Below are positions 1 through 9,091 of a stretch of DNA of 64,000 nt, piece by piece. Every line of letters starts with the position of its first letter. The first letter of the stretch is position 1. The stretch comes from Pseudomonas sp. 31-12 (lineage in GTDB: Bacteria; Pseudomonadota; Gammaproteobacteria; Pseudomonadales; Pseudomonadaceae). Made by a program: the position numbers and the translations under genes. The notes below the pieces were generated by a model that was not told where the DNA came from, did no database searches, and saw nothing but the letters and a program-made list of their open reading frames with translations. The DNA is taken from assembly GCF_003151075.1 (NCBI RefSeq), contig NZ_CP029482.1, forward strand, positions 744,001-808,000. Direction: 5' to 3'.

Positions 1-843
1 TATGGTTTGTACAGCCAGGCCGATGAAGCCTGGATCGTGACCCTCACCGCCGGTGAAATCGAAGCCGAACATTATCAGCAGATCGGTTTGAGCAAGGTCG
101 AGGCCGCCCGACTCAAGGGCCGTTTGCGCGCCTGGGACAGCATCGCTGTGCCGCGCTGGGCGGGCGTGCCTGAAGCGCATTGCGTGCAGCTGGGATATTT
201 CTGCCTGCAACTGGCGGCGATGCAGGCTGCACCGACGAAGCCGATGGGTTCCCGTGAAGCCGAGTTGAGCGACACCCGTGTGTATCGCCAGTTGAATCCA
301 TTTGCCCTGCCGGGCGACGTCGACGGTGCGCCGACCTGGAACAATCTGCTGGCCGATCTGCGTGAGCTTTTGTTGCGCGCGCGTCCCGAAGTGATCGTGC
401 TGCCACACCCGACGCTCGATCCGCATCCCGATCATCTCTGCGCCCAGCAAGCGGTCCTCGAAGCCTTGAGCGGTCTTGAGTGGCAGCCGACCACCTTGCT
501 CGGCTACGCCAATCATCTGCACGATAACGATCGCTGGCCGATGGGCGATGCGGGGCACGGCATCGCGCTGCCGCCGGCCTTTGACCCGGCGACGCAGATG
601 CAGCCTTGCTGCCTGCCGCTGTCGTTGGACCTTCAGCGTGATAAAGCCATGGCGCTGGGCATGATGCACGACCTGCAACCGCCCATGCCGTTCAAGCGAC
701 GTTTGCGTCGGTTGATACAACGGTTGCTGGCCCGTAGAGTGCCGCCCCTTTATGGCGAGAACGAATTTTTTCGAAAAGCGGTCAGACGCCATGAATTGTT
801 GTGGCTTTTGAAGCATGGTGAAACATCTCGACAGCAGAAATGA
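1..843 (+). CDS. dnpA: PIG-L family de-N-acetylase, DnpA-like (5' end outside window)
   Basis: The reading frame is open from base 1, so the N-terminus, with the usual HPDDE zinc motif, lies upstream. The visible part has the C-terminal family signature HPDH in LDPHPDHLCAQQAV (about residues 140-153 of the visible protein), which fits PIG-L/LmbE-type zinc de-N-acetylases acting on GlcNAc-type sugars. It heads a run of glycosyltransferase genes in the order seen at PA5002-PA5000 of P. aeruginosa, where the deacetylase is DnpA, linked to LPS and to antibiotic-tolerant persisters. A role in modifying a core or surface sugar is inferred from that context. A TTG at 7 could be taken for a start, but it would remove the catalytic half, so the gene is treated as partial. 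Confidence 0.8.
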   Translation, partial: YGLYSQADEAWIVTLTAGEIEAEHYQQIGLSKVEAARLKGRLRAWDSIAVPRWAGVPEAHCVQLGYFCLQLAAMQAAPTKPMGSREAELSDTRVYRQLNPFALPGDVDGAPTWNNLLADLRELLLRARPEVIVLPHPTLDPHPDHLCAQQAVLEALSGLEWQPTTLLGYANHLHDNDRWPMGDAGHGIALPPAFDPATQMQPCCLPLSLDLQRDKAMALGMMHDLQPPMPFKRRLRRLIQRLLARRVPPLYGENEFFRKAVRRHELLWLLKHGETSRQQK

Positions 844-896
844 AGCACTTCGCGGCCTAGCATGGCCGCGTCTTAAACAACTGCAGTGATTCTTCT

Positions 897-1781
897 GTGA
901 TCAACCCACGCCCGCGCATTGTTTTTCTGATCCCGTATTTCGGCCAATGGCCGTTCTGGATGCCGTTTTTCCTGGAGAGTTGCCGTCGCAACGCCGATAT
1001 CGACTGGTTGCTATTCAGCGACTGCGGCACGCCCGAGAATCTGCCCCCCAACGTCACGGTCGAGTGCATGACGTTCAAAGATTACTGCGGGTTGGTCTCA
1101 CAACGGCTGGATATCGACTTTGCGCCGGATGCGGCTTACAAGCTCTGCGACATCAAGCCGGCGCTGGGGCATATTCATGCCGACCGCTTGCAAGGCTATG
1201 ATTTCTGGGGGTTCGGCGATATTGATCTGGTGTATGGTGACCTGCGAAGTTATTTCACCCCTGATCGGCTGGCCGGTTATGACCTGTTCTCGACTCACGA
1301 GCGACGAGTAGCAGGGCATCTCTGCCTGATGCGCAACAACGCCCGCAAGCGTGAGTTGTTCATGCAGATGAAGAATTGGCGAAAGCGCTTCACCGATCAG
1401 GAGCATCATGCGCTGGACGAGGGCGCATTCAGCCGGATCTTCCTCTGGCGCAAGAATTTCCCCGAGCCGTTGTTCACCTTGGTGGGCAAGCTCAATCCGT
1501 GGCGTCGGCGCAGCGAGTTCACCGAGGCGTTCAGCACGCCGGGTGGCTGCATCAAGTGGCACGACGGCACGGATGATTTTCCGCATCACTGGTATTGGCG
1601 TAATGGCTGTTTGAGTAATGATCGCGATGGCGATCGCCGGTTTCCGTACTTCCACTTCGTTTGCTGGAAACGCAACGAGTGGTCACGGTTGCCTCCACCC
1701 GATCCAGCCGAGGTCAGGCGTATCGCCGCCGAACCGGCCTGGGTCATCGATGCGACAGGTTTTCACCGAGGAGCGTTATGA
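897..1781 (+). CDS. DUF6625-like putative sugar-processing/glycosyltransferase protein
   Basis: This 294-residue protein starts at GTG 897. It opens with a hydrophobic strand and an aromatic motif (FLIPYFGQWPFWMPFF), and near residues 100-115 has WGFGDIDLVYGD, an acidic DxD-type motif as in nucleotide-sugar-dependent glycosyltransferases. I associate it with the DUF6625 family from memory. No signal peptide or membrane segment is evident, so it is probably cytosolic. It sits between the deacetylase and a GT4 gene, and its stop overlaps the next start (ATGA), so it is translationally coupled to LPS-core genes. Function is inferred from context; the sugar and acceptor are unknown. Confidence 0.7.
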   Translation: MINPRPRIVFLIPYFGQWPFWMPFFLESCRRNADIDWLLFSDCGTPENLPPNVTVECMTFKDYCGLVSQRLDIDFAPDAAYKLCDIKPALGHIHADRLQGYDFWGFGDIDLVYGDLRSYFTPDRLAGYDLFSTHERRVAGHLCLMRNNARKRELFMQMKNWRKRFTDQEHHALDEGAFSRIFLWRKNFPEPLFTLVGKLNPWRRRSEFTEAFSTPGGCIKWHDGTDDFPHHWYWRNGCLSNDRDGDRRFPYFHFVCWKRNEWSRLPPPDPAEVRRIAAEPAWVIDATGFHRGAL

Positions 1782-2932
1782 GTCAACGGTCAAAGGTTCT
1801 GCAATTGCAGCCTGACTACAATGTCAAAGCCCATGATTTTGCCGACCTCGCGGAGCAGATCGTCAAGGCGCTGCCAAATGATCGCTACGAAGTCACTGCA
1901 GCGTTCCTGCGGGGCAAGCCCGGGCCGGGCGAGGCTGTGAGCCAGGCCGACCGTTCGGTGTATTTCGAGTTTTCCGACAAGTCCCTCAAGGGCATGCGCC
2001 TGCGCGCGATGTGGACGTTGTACAAGTTTTGCCGTGCGGAAAAGTTCGATGTGGTGATTTGTAATCGCTTCAAGCCAGTGAACATGATGCTGACGCTCAA
2101 CCGCTGGTTGAAGGTGCCGCTGTGCATCGGCATTTCCCACGGTTTTGGCGAATACGACCGGTTTTACCGGCGCCGCCAGACCCAGCGGCTGATCGATCGT
2201 CACTGGCGCTTCGTCGGTGTGTCGCCGGCGGTCAAACAGTACCTGCTGGACTGCGACTGCGGTTTCACTGACCAGAATACCTACGCCATTACCAATGCTA
2301 TCGACATCGAGCAGGCAGAAGGCTTGCAGCACAGCCGCGAGCGCGCCCGCGAATTGTTGGGCATCGATCCGTCGGTGCGCTTGATCGGGGCGCTGGGTCG
2401 CCTGGTGCCGGTCAAGGGTCACACCTATCTGTTGCAGGCGTTTGCCGCCCTCAAGGACAAGTACCCGAACACCCAGTTGGCGATCATTGGTGCCGGCCGC
2501 GAAGAGTCGCGCCTGAAAGCCGAAATCGAAAGCCTGGGGCTAACCGGTCGCGCGCACCTGCTGGGCTTCAAGGAAATTGCCTTGCAGTACATTCGCGCGT
2601 TCGACGTCTGGACCATGCCGTCCCTGGCTGAAGGTCTGGGGCTGGCATTGCTCGAAGGCATGAGCGGGCACCTGCCGGTGATCGCCTCGAACGTACCGGC
2701 CATGCTGCCGCTGATCGAAGGTGCGGGCGGGCTGGCGATTACGCCGAAGGATGTGCCGAGCCTGGTCGCGGCGCTGGATAATTACCTCGGGCTGTCAGAT
2801 GACGAGCTCAAGGCCAAGGGCGAGCAGTCCTTCCGTTATCTCCAGAAAGAACATGACATCGAGGTGTTCCGTCAGGAATACCTGAATCTGATCGACTCCG
2901 GCCTGGAACAGGCCCGCAAGGAACAACCATGA
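1778..2932 (+). CDS. ssg: Family 4 glycosyltransferase (Ssg-like, LPS/surface polysaccharide)
   Basis: A GT-B fold glycosyltransferase of 384 residues. The C-terminal half carries the family 4 pattern: LIGALGRLVPVKG at about 200-215 and the nucleotide-sugar binding E-x7-E (EGLGLALLE, about residues 284-292). An open frame continues upstream to 1661, but ATG 1778 overlaps the previous stop as ATGA, has GAGG just upstream and gives the normal length, so it is preferred. By position it matches PA5001 (ssg), a surface-sugar gene affecting O-antigen, exopolysaccharide and motility in pseudomonads. The symbol rests on synteny and family, not on a search. Confidence 0.8.
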   Translation: MSQRSKVLQLQPDYNVKAHDFADLAEQIVKALPNDRYEVTAAFLRGKPGPGEAVSQADRSVYFEFSDKSLKGMRLRAMWTLYKFCRAEKFDVVICNRFKPVNMMLTLNRWLKVPLCIGISHGFGEYDRFYRRRQTQRLIDRHWRFVGVSPAVKQYLLDCDCGFTDQNTYAITNAIDIEQAEGLQHSRERARELLGIDPSVRLIGALGRLVPVKGHTYLLQAFAALKDKYPNTQLAIIGAGREESRLKAEIESLGLTGRAHLLGFKEIALQYIRAFDVWTMPSLAEGLGLALLEGMSGHLPVIASNVPAMLPLIEGAGGLAITPKDVPSLVAALDNYLGLSDDELKAKGEQSFRYLQKEHDIEVFRQEYLNLIDSGLEQARKEQP

Positions 2933-3813
2933 GCGACGCGCAACCTCTCGTCACTGTCATCATCGCGTCGTATAACCACGCACCCTACATTGAGGAAAGC
3001 ATTCTCAGCGTCCTCGACCAGACCTATCCGAACATCGAGTTGCTGGTGGTCGATGATGGTTCAAAGGACGACAGCGTTGAGCGCATCAAGGCATTGCAGG
3101 AGAAGCACGGTTTTGATTTCCGGGTTCAACAGAACCAGGGGCTGACCAATACTCTCAATGCTGCCATTGCCCGTTCAAAGGGCAGCCTGATCGCTCCATT
3201 CGGTTCTGACGACATCATGCTGCCGGAGCGCATTGCGACGCAGGTGGCGTACATGGATGGCAAACCCGAGGTCGGTATCTGCGCCGGCAACATCGAGCTG
3301 ATCGACGCCGACGGCAATCTGTATCCCGAGAAGCGTCAGCGCCGTGAGGTGCCGTTCCGTCGTCTGGATTTCGATGACATGTTCCTGGAGCGCAAACCCT
3401 ATCCACCCGCGCCAACCCTGATGATCCGCCGGGAAGCGCTGGACAAGGTGGGCGGCTTCGATCCGAACATTCGCCTGGAAGACTTGCTGATCGAGCTGAA
3501 GGTGACGCGTGCCGGTTACTTTATCGATGGCCTGAATGTGCTGATGGCGCGCTATCGCAAGCACGCCACCAACTCTTACAAGAACCACCGTTTCATGGTC
3601 GATAACATCCTGCGCTCCTACGCGCTGTTCAGCGATCATCCGATGTACGACGAGGTGCGTTACAAGTTCCTCAGTTCGATGTTTCTCAAGACCGCCAATC
3701 GTGACCGCAAGCTGGCCCGCGAGCTGCTGGCGCAGATCCCGTTCAAGGCCTGGAACAAAAAGACCTGGCGTGGTCTGGGGCGACTGTACTTCTCGCCGCT
3801 GGAAAAAGACTAA
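2929..3813 (+). CDS. wapR: Family 2 glycosyltransferase (WapR-like rhamnosyltransferase)
   Basis: A GT-A fold enzyme of 294 residues. The N-terminus has the family 2 start VTVIIASYNHAPYIEESI and VVDDGSKDDS (about 40-50), then GSDD near residue 92 as the metal/nucleotide-binding DxD equivalent. It is coupled to the preceding gene by an ATGA overlap and is the last gene of the plus-strand LPS operon. In P. aeruginosa the matching position (PA5000) is WapR, the alpha-1,3-rhamnosyltransferase that makes the core able to receive O-antigen; that specificity is carried over by synteny. A perfect hairpin at 3830-3858 follows the stop. Confidence 0.75.
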   Translation: MSDAQPLVTVIIASYNHAPYIEESILSVLDQTYPNIELLVVDDGSKDDSVERIKALQEKHGFDFRVQQNQGLTNTLNAAIARSKGSLIAPFGSDDIMLPERIATQVAYMDGKPEVGICAGNIELIDADGNLYPEKRQRREVPFRRLDFDDMFLERKPYPPAPTLMIRREALDKVGGFDPNIRLEDLLIELKVTRAGYFIDGLNVLMARYRKHATNSYKNHRFMVDNILRSYALFSDHPMYDEVRYKFLSSMFLKTANRDRKLARELLAQIPFKAWNKKTWRGLGRLYFSPLEKD

Positions 3814-3829
3814 GGCCTAACGCGATCGG

Positions 3830-3858
3830 TGTAGCAGCTGGCGCAGCCAGCTGCTACA
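3830..3858. repeat. Perfect hairpin (REP-like) between convergent genes
   Basis: A 13-bp perfect inverted repeat with a 3-nt loop (TGTAGCAGCTGGC, GCA, complement). It lies between the 3' ends of the wapR-like gene and the acyltransferase gene. There is no T-run, so it is more like a REP palindrome than a classic terminator, but it could still limit read-through in both directions. Confidence 0.6.
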
Positions 3859-3879
3859 TAGGGCGTTATCAGCTTCAGT

Positions 3880-5097
3880 TCAGCGAGCGATCTTCTCCGC
3901 CAGGCCCTTGTCGGCCTTTTTGCCTTGGCGCAGCCACTGCAAGACTTTCTGGCCCGCTGCCATGCCCGGCTTCTCTACGTACAAGAACGTCAGGCTGCTG
4001 ATGACAATCAGCAGGCACGTGCACACGGCAATCAGCGACAGATAGGTCCAGGTGTCACGAGCATCCAGGTGCAGCACCAGCGGCAGGCGTTGCACCATCA
4101 CCCAAAGCACGAAACCGTGCAGTAAATAGGTGCTGTAGCTGATTTCCCCAAGCCAGCGGATGCTGCGCGGTTTGAGTGCGCCGAACAGGGTGTTTCCGGA
4201 GGCCACGATGACAAAAAACAAGGAAAGCAGCAGCAGTGGCAACAGGTTGAACGCGCGGTTGAATGCCGTAAATGCAATCGTCACCGCCAGCAACGCGATA
4301 ATCCCCGCCAGTCGCGTCTGACCCCAGGTCTTCAAGTGTGGCCGGCGTATCCAGTACGCCGCACCAATGCCGCCCAGGAAGCTCGCCAGAAAGTGCTTCT
4401 TCAGCGAGTGTTCCCAGCCGACCAATTGGTACAGAGCGTAAATGCCGATCAGGCACAGCACCACTTGCAGCCAGCTGCCGCGATAGATGAAGACCATGCC
4501 GGCCAATGGCAACGCCAGATAGAAAAACACCTCGTAGCCCAATGTCCAGGTGACGTTGGAGATCAGCATGCCGGTCTGGTGGTACTGGTTGACGTCCGGC
4601 CGGTCGAAGGTCAGCCATGCCAGAATCTGCCCGGCCAGGCGGATGCCGGGCTCCTTGAGTTCCCAGTCCTGCAGATAGAACACCGTGACAAATACAATCA
4701 GCATCAACGGCAAGTACAAAGGATAGAGGCGGAATACCCGGGAAACGGCGAAGGCCAGCCAGTCGTGTTGACGTCCCTGGGTGAGCAATCGGTTCCAGAA
4801 CAGGAAGCCGGTGATCATGAAAAACAGCGCGACGCTGCCTTGGCCAAGCTGCGAATAGAAGTTGCTCGGCGGAAATTCGATAACGCCGGTGCGCAGGAAG
4901 ATCCAGGTAATGACCGAATGGTGCACAAACACACCAAACGCCAGATAACCGCGTAATCCATCAATGCTGGCATAGCGGCTTTCGCCGGAATGCTCCAGGT
5001 GCCGGGCGATTTTCGGAACGGCGCGCAACAACAGGGCGGCGGTCACGATGGCCAGCAGGTAGGCTGCCAGCGCAATGAACGGGTTGGTTTCAGTCAT
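3880..5097 (-). CDS. Acyltransferase family 3 membrane protein (OafA/YrhL type)
   Basis: An integral membrane O-acyltransferase of 405 residues with about ten hydrophobic segments. The N-terminal domain begins YASIDGLRGYLAFGVFVHHSVIT, including the conserved acidic/RG region and the His of the first core helix, followed by FFMITGFLFW, typical of this family. Such proteins acetylate or otherwise acylate LPS, O-antigen or other surface glycans using a cytoplasmic acyl donor. ATG 5097 is chosen; it overlaps the stop of the upstream WaaL-kinase gene (TGATG), so the two are co-translated. A TTG at 5100 is an alternative. The substrate is not evident. Confidence 0.85.
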   Translation of the reverse strand: MTETNPFIALAAYLLAIVTAALLLRAVPKIARHLEHSGESRYASIDGLRGYLAFGVFVHHSVITWIFLRTGVIEFPPSNFYSQLGQGSVALFFMITGFLFWNRLLTQGRQHDWLAFAVSRVFRLYPLYLPLMLIVFVTVFYLQDWELKEPGIRLAGQILAWLTFDRPDVNQYHQTGMLISNVTWTLGYEVFFYLALPLAGMVFIYRGSWLQVVLCLIGIYALYQLVGWEHSLKKHFLASFLGGIGAAYWIRRPHLKTWGQTRLAGIIALLAVTIAFTAFNRAFNLLPLLLLSLFFVIVASGNTLFGALKPRSIRWLGEISYSTYLLHGFVLWVMVQRLPLVLHLDARDTWTYLSLIAVCTCLLIVISSLTFLYVEKPGMAAGQKVLQWLRQGKKADKGLAEKIAR

Positions 5098-6959
5098 CAA
5101 TGAGCCCGTGCCGGGGAACTCCCGGCCAGTACTTGCCTGTGCAGGTTATCGACAGCGGATTTCGACGCCGTCATGGCGTATCCCTGGAGCAGCGCTTCGA
5201 AATGGTCTTCGAACAACCAGCGCTTATCCACCGTGTAGCGCTGCATATGGCGCAGATTACGTTTACGCAGGGACAGACTCAGCGAGGAAGGATAGATGCG
5301 CAAGTCGGCCACATCGATCAGGCCGAACTCGCCATCCTCCAACACCAGCACGTTACCCAGATGCAGCGAGCGGAAATAGACACCTTGCTCATGCAGTTGA
5401 GCCATGAACTTGCCGAAACGCTCCACCAGCGCCTGACGCACTGCTGGCGCGGTAATGCCTTGCAGCACCTGGCGCAGCGTGTTGCCTGGCAGTGGGGAAT
5501 AGTGCACGGCGCTGCTGCCATCGTCGAGCCGGTACAGGTCAAGAATCTGCGGCGTTGGAATACCCAGGTCGCGCAGTTGAATGCTGTTAGTGGCGAAACG
5601 CTCGGAATACGGATTGAAGCTGCCCGAGGTGTACCAGCGACGGCGGCGGAACAGCTTGAGGAAGCTGCCATCGACCAGACGCAGCACTTTGGGGCCCAGG
5701 CCATCCTCTTCAATCACCTGCGCATTGGCAGTCATCGTGTGCATGACGGTCGAGTTCAGTGACTTGACCGGCATCGCCAATAAACGTTTGGCACGCTGGT
5801 TAATGCTTAGCGCGGCGATCAGCGCCAGCGGAATCCACAGCAGGAACCAGTGTTCCTTCGGTCGGGAAATGATCCCGCCACCTTCAGTCAAACCTGCGCC
5901 GATGCCGAATATCAGCCAGGTGGACGCAATGATGAACAGCGGTTGCACGCGATTGCGCCAGCTGCTCAATAATCCCCAAGCCTGGAAAAACAACCACGGC
6001 AACAAACCGAAAATACCGACGTAATAGAGCACGCCCAAGGCAAAACTGTGCGGCTCCTGCAAAGAGTAGCCAATGCCGGGGTCGAGGGTCAGATCGGCGT
6101 TGTAGCCATGTCCGATCCATGGGTGGTCGGCAATTTTTTGCAGGGCCAACTGCCAGATTTCGATGCGATAGGAATCGCCGCGTTCGATGATCATATGTGA
6201 AAACAGTACCGCCACGGCCGCACTGCTGACGATCAGGGCGCCCAACAACACAACGGAGCGGCGGTTCCAGCAGATGAAACCCAGCCATAGCGCAGCCAGT
6301 GTCAGGGCAACCAGAGGGGTTCTGGAGCCGGTGGCGATCACGGCAGCGAACATGATGGCCATTGCGGGGATGCTCAGCCAGAGCATCTGCCGGCGCTTGC
6401 AGATCATGCTCAGACTCAGCCAGTAAGCACAGAAAAAGCCGTACATGTGGGAGGCAAGCAGCGGGTTATCGAACGCACCGCCGCCGATGAGCCGCAAGTT
6501 TGGCTCGTAAATGCGGGCGTACATGAACAGGTTAACGACCGTACCGATCAGCCCGACCATCGCTGCGCTGAACAGCAAAGGCTGGACGATTTCGCTGCGA
6601 TAACGCACCAGCAAGTAACAGCCGGCGAACAGCAACAGCGTATGAAGCGGTGGTTTGAACTGGGCGGCAATGCGGTCGCTGCCAGGCCCCCAGCACAAAC
6701 TGAGCAGCGCCCAGGCGGCAAACAGTAGCACCGCAATGAAGATCGGCTCTCGGAGCAACTCCTTGAGCTCGCGAGGGCGCAGGCAAAGTGCAATCAGCGA
6801 CGGAATGCTGAACAGGCCATAAAAAAGCTTGTGATGCAGACTTCGACCCGGCAGGAAAAACAACGCGCACAGGAGCAAGAGATAGCCGAGTGGAAGAATC
6901 CAGAGGCAAATGAAATCGAAGACTCGATTGGACACGCTATTGAAACCGCTGAGTTGCAT
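5097..6959 (-). CDS. Bifunctional O-antigen ligase (WaaL-type) / LPS-kinase-like fusion
   Basis: A single 620-residue frame. Residues about 1-400 are a polytopic membrane protein with roughly ten to twelve hydrophobic segments, resembling WaaL/O-antigen ligase; the long soluble loop includes GYNADLTLDPGIGYSLQEPHS. Residues about 420-620 are a soluble kinase-like domain with HLGNVLVLEDGEFGLIDVADL, the catalytic-loop and metal-binding motifs of InaA/WaaP-type sugar kinases. In P. aeruginosa these are separate neighbouring genes (PA4999 waaL, PA4998), so this is a fusion. The start is ATG 6959, where the first helix begins; the frame runs upstream to 8570 only as antisense of msbA. Internal ATGs at 5774, 5744 and 5735 near the junction could make the kinase alone. 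It is divergent from msbA. Confidence 0.85.
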   Translation of the reverse strand: MQLSGFNSVSNRVFDFICLWILPLGYLLLLCALFFLPGRSLHHKLFYGLFSIPSLIALCLRPRELKELLREPIFIAVLLFAAWALLSLCWGPGSDRIAAQFKPPLHTLLLFAGCYLLVRYRSEIVQPLLFSAAMVGLIGTVVNLFMYARIYEPNLRLIGGGAFDNPLLASHMYGFFCAYWLSLSMICKRRQMLWLSIPAMAIMFAAVIATGSRTPLVALTLAALWLGFICWNRRSVVLLGALIVSSAAVAVLFSHMIIERGDSYRIEIWQLALQKIADHPWIGHGYNADLTLDPGIGYSLQEPHSFALGVLYYVGIFGLLPWLFFQAWGLLSSWRNRVQPLFIIASTWLIFGIGAGLTEGGGIISRPKEHWFLLWIPLALIAALSINQRAKRLLAMPVKSLNSTVMHTMTANAQVIEEDGLGPKVLRLVDGSFLKLFRRRRWYTSGSFNPYSERFATNSIQLRDLGIPTPQILDLYRLDDGSSAVHYSPLPGNTLRQVLQGITAPAVRQALVERFGKFMAQLHEQGVYFRSLHLGNVLVLEDGEFGLIDVADLRIYPSSLSLSLRKRNLRHMQRYTVDKRWLFEDHFEALLQGYAMTASKSAVDNLHRQVLAGSSPARAH

Positions 6960-7076
6960 GCTGAGAGATTCAATCCTGAAGTTGGTCGGCCATTTTGGGG
7001 TGATGGCTATTTGATGCTTAATCTGACGCGTAACAATAACAGCCTTTATGCGATTGCCAGAACCCTGAGGAAGCTG

Positions 7077-7085
7077 TGCTAAAGT
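7077..7085 (+). promoter_or_regulatory. Possible extended -10 promoter for msbA
   Basis: TG-C-TAAAGT, an extended -10 type element, lies about 30 bases before the msbA start. No convincing -35 box at 17 bp is seen. The 156-bp divergent gap (6960-7115) must also hold the promoter of the WaaL-kinase/acyltransferase operon, which I could not locate. Confidence 0.35.
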
Positions 7086-7115
7086 CAGCGTCCTTTTTAT
7101 CGACATTCGCGTGAT

Positions 7116-8918
7116 ATGACCGACTCCAGTCTCTCCGCAAGCCCTTCGAGCTTGAAAATCTACTTCCGCCTGCTCGGCTATGTCCGGCCCTACATCAGTC
7201 TGTTTCTGATCAGCATCGTCGGATTTCTGATTTTCGCTTCGACGCAGCCAATGCTCGGCTACATCCTCAAGTACTTCGTCGACGGCTTGTCCAACCCCGA
7301 GGCGGTGCTGTTTCCAACCGTGCCTTACCTGCGTGACCTGCAACTGCTGCAGGCGGTGCCGCTGCTGATCATCCTGATCGCCGCGTGGCAGGGGCTGGGA
7401 TCTTATCTGGGCAACTACTTTCTGGCCAAGGTTTCCCTCGGGCTGGTGCATGATTTGCGTGTGCAGTTGTTCAACAACCTGCTGGTTTTGCCCAATCGGT
7501 ATTTCGACAAGCATAACTCGGGTCATCTGATTTCGCGTATCACCTTCAACGTGACGATGGTCACCGGGGCGGCCACAGATGCGATCAAGGTCGTAATCCG
7601 TGAAGGCATGACGGTGATCTTCCTGTTCGCCTCGCTGCTGTTCATGAACTGGAAGCTGACTCTGGTGATGGTTGCGATCCTGCCGTTGATCGCTGTGATG
7701 GTGCGTACCGCCAGCAAGAAATTCCGCAAGCAGAGCAAGAAAATCCAGCTGGCCATGGGCGATGTGACGCATGTGGCGTCGGAAACCATCCAGGGTTATC
7801 GCGTTGTGCGCAGCTTCGGCGGCGAAGTCTACGAAGAAAAACGCTTCTACGATGCCAGTCAGGGCAACACTGACAAGCAACTGCGCATGACCCGTACCGG
7901 CGCCATCTACACGCCGTTGCTGCAACTGGTGATCTACAGCGCCATGGCGGTGCTGATGTTCCTGGTGCTGTACCTGCGCGGCGATGCGTCGGCCGGTGAC
8001 ATGGTCGCCTACATCACCCTGGCCGGTCTGCTGCCCAAGCCAATCCGTCAATTGTCCGAAGTCAGCTCGACCATCCAGAAAGGTGTGGCGGGTGCCGAGA
8101 GCATCTTCGAGCAACTGGACGTCGCGCCTGAAATCGATACGGGCACCGTCGAGCGCGATGCCGTCAGTGGTCGTCTGGACGTGCGCAACTTGAGCTTCAC
8201 TTACCCTGATACCGATCGCCAGGTGCTCGATGACATCAGTTTCTCGGTCGAGCCGGGGCAAATGGTCGCGCTGGTCGGGCGTTCGGGCAGCGGCAAGTCG
8301 ACGCTGGCCAACCTGATTCCGCGCTTCTATCACCACGATAAGGGCGAGATCCTGATCGATGGCGTTGAAGTGGAGCAGTACAAACTGCTGAACCTGCGCA
8401 AGCACATCGCCCAGGTGACCCAGCACGTGACCCTGTTCAGCGACACCGTGGCCAACAACATCGCCTACGGCGACCTGGCTGGCGCACCCCGTGAAGACAT
8501 CGAAAAAGCGGCGAGAGACGCTTATGCGATGGACTTCATCGAGCAGTTGCCCGAAGGCCTGGACACCCAAGTCGGCGAGAACGGGGTGTTGCTGTCCGGC
8601 GGTCAGCGCCAGCGTCTGGCGATTGCACGGGCCCTGTTGAAGAACGCTCCGTTGCTGATTCTCGACGAGGCCACTTCAGCCCTCGATACCGAGTCCGAGC
8701 GGCATATTCAGGCCGCACTGGACCAGGTCATGAAAGGCCGGACCACCCTGGTGATCGCTCACCGGTTGTCGACCATCGAGAAGGCGGACCTGATTCTGGT
8801 CATGGACCAGGGGCGGATCGTCGAGCGCGGCACCCATGCCGAACTCCTGGCGCACAACGGTTACTACGCCCGGCTGAATGCCATGGGCCTGGACGCCCCG
8901 GCGGAAGACATCGCCTGA
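7116..8918 (+). CDS. msbA: Lipid A export ATP-binding/permease protein MsbA
   Basis: An ABC half-transporter of 600 residues that flips lipid A-core from the inner to the outer leaflet of the inner membrane as a homodimer. Residues about 1-330 form six transmembrane helices; the nucleotide-binding domain has Walker A GRSGSGKST near 386, signature LSGGQRQRLAIARAL near 493, Walker B LLILDEATSAL near 513 and the H-loop IAHRLST. Length and domain order are normal for MsbA. It lies between the O-antigen ligase fusion and hldE, the same context as PA4997. A GC-rich hairpin at 8927-8951 follows. Confidence 0.95.
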   Translation: MTDSSLSASPSSLKIYFRLLGYVRPYISLFLISIVGFLIFASTQPMLGYILKYFVDGLSNPEAVLFPTVPYLRDLQLLQAVPLLIILIAAWQGLGSYLGNYFLAKVSLGLVHDLRVQLFNNLLVLPNRYFDKHNSGHLISRITFNVTMVTGAATDAIKVVIREGMTVIFLFASLLFMNWKLTLVMVAILPLIAVMVRTASKKFRKQSKKIQLAMGDVTHVASETIQGYRVVRSFGGEVYEEKRFYDASQGNTDKQLRMTRTGAIYTPLLQLVIYSAMAVLMFLVLYLRGDASAGDMVAYITLAGLLPKPIRQLSEVSSTIQKGVAGAESIFEQLDVAPEIDTGTVERDAVSGRLDVRNLSFTYPDTDRQVLDDISFSVEPGQMVALVGRSGSGKSTLANLIPRFYHHDKGEILIDGVEVEQYKLLNLRKHIAQVTQHVTLFSDTVANNIAYGDLAGAPREDIEKAARDAYAMDFIEQLPEGLDTQVGENGVLLSGGQRQRLAIARALLKNAPLLILDEATSALDTESERHIQAALDQVMKGRTTLVIAHRLSTIEKADLILVMDQGRIVERGTHAELLAHNGYYARLNAMGLDAPAEDIA

Positions 8919-8926
8919 CCTTTGTT

Positions 8927-8951
8927 CACCGGGCGTGCAATGCGCCCGGTG
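8927..8951 (+). terminator. Hairpin after msbA
   Basis: A 9-bp perfect stem (CACCGGGCG / CGCCCGGTG) with a 7-nt loop lies directly after the msbA stop. It lacks a T-run, so an intrinsic terminator is possible but not certain. Confidence 0.4.
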
Positions 8952-9091
8952 ATGTGTATCGACTATCGGCGTTTCTGCTCAATAAATGACCAGTTTTCAT
9001 GGCCGAATCATCCCGTTGCAGCCGTCGCACAAGCCAGCGCCAACCCTGTGGTAATATCGCGCCCCTGTTCATTTTGTATGTGGGTTGCTCC

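Noticed and set aside
6960..8570. 537-codon N-terminal extension of the WaaL-kinase frame
   Set aside because: It is antisense to msbA, has low-complexity His/Gln-rich content and no domain; the real protein starts at the first membrane helix (6959).
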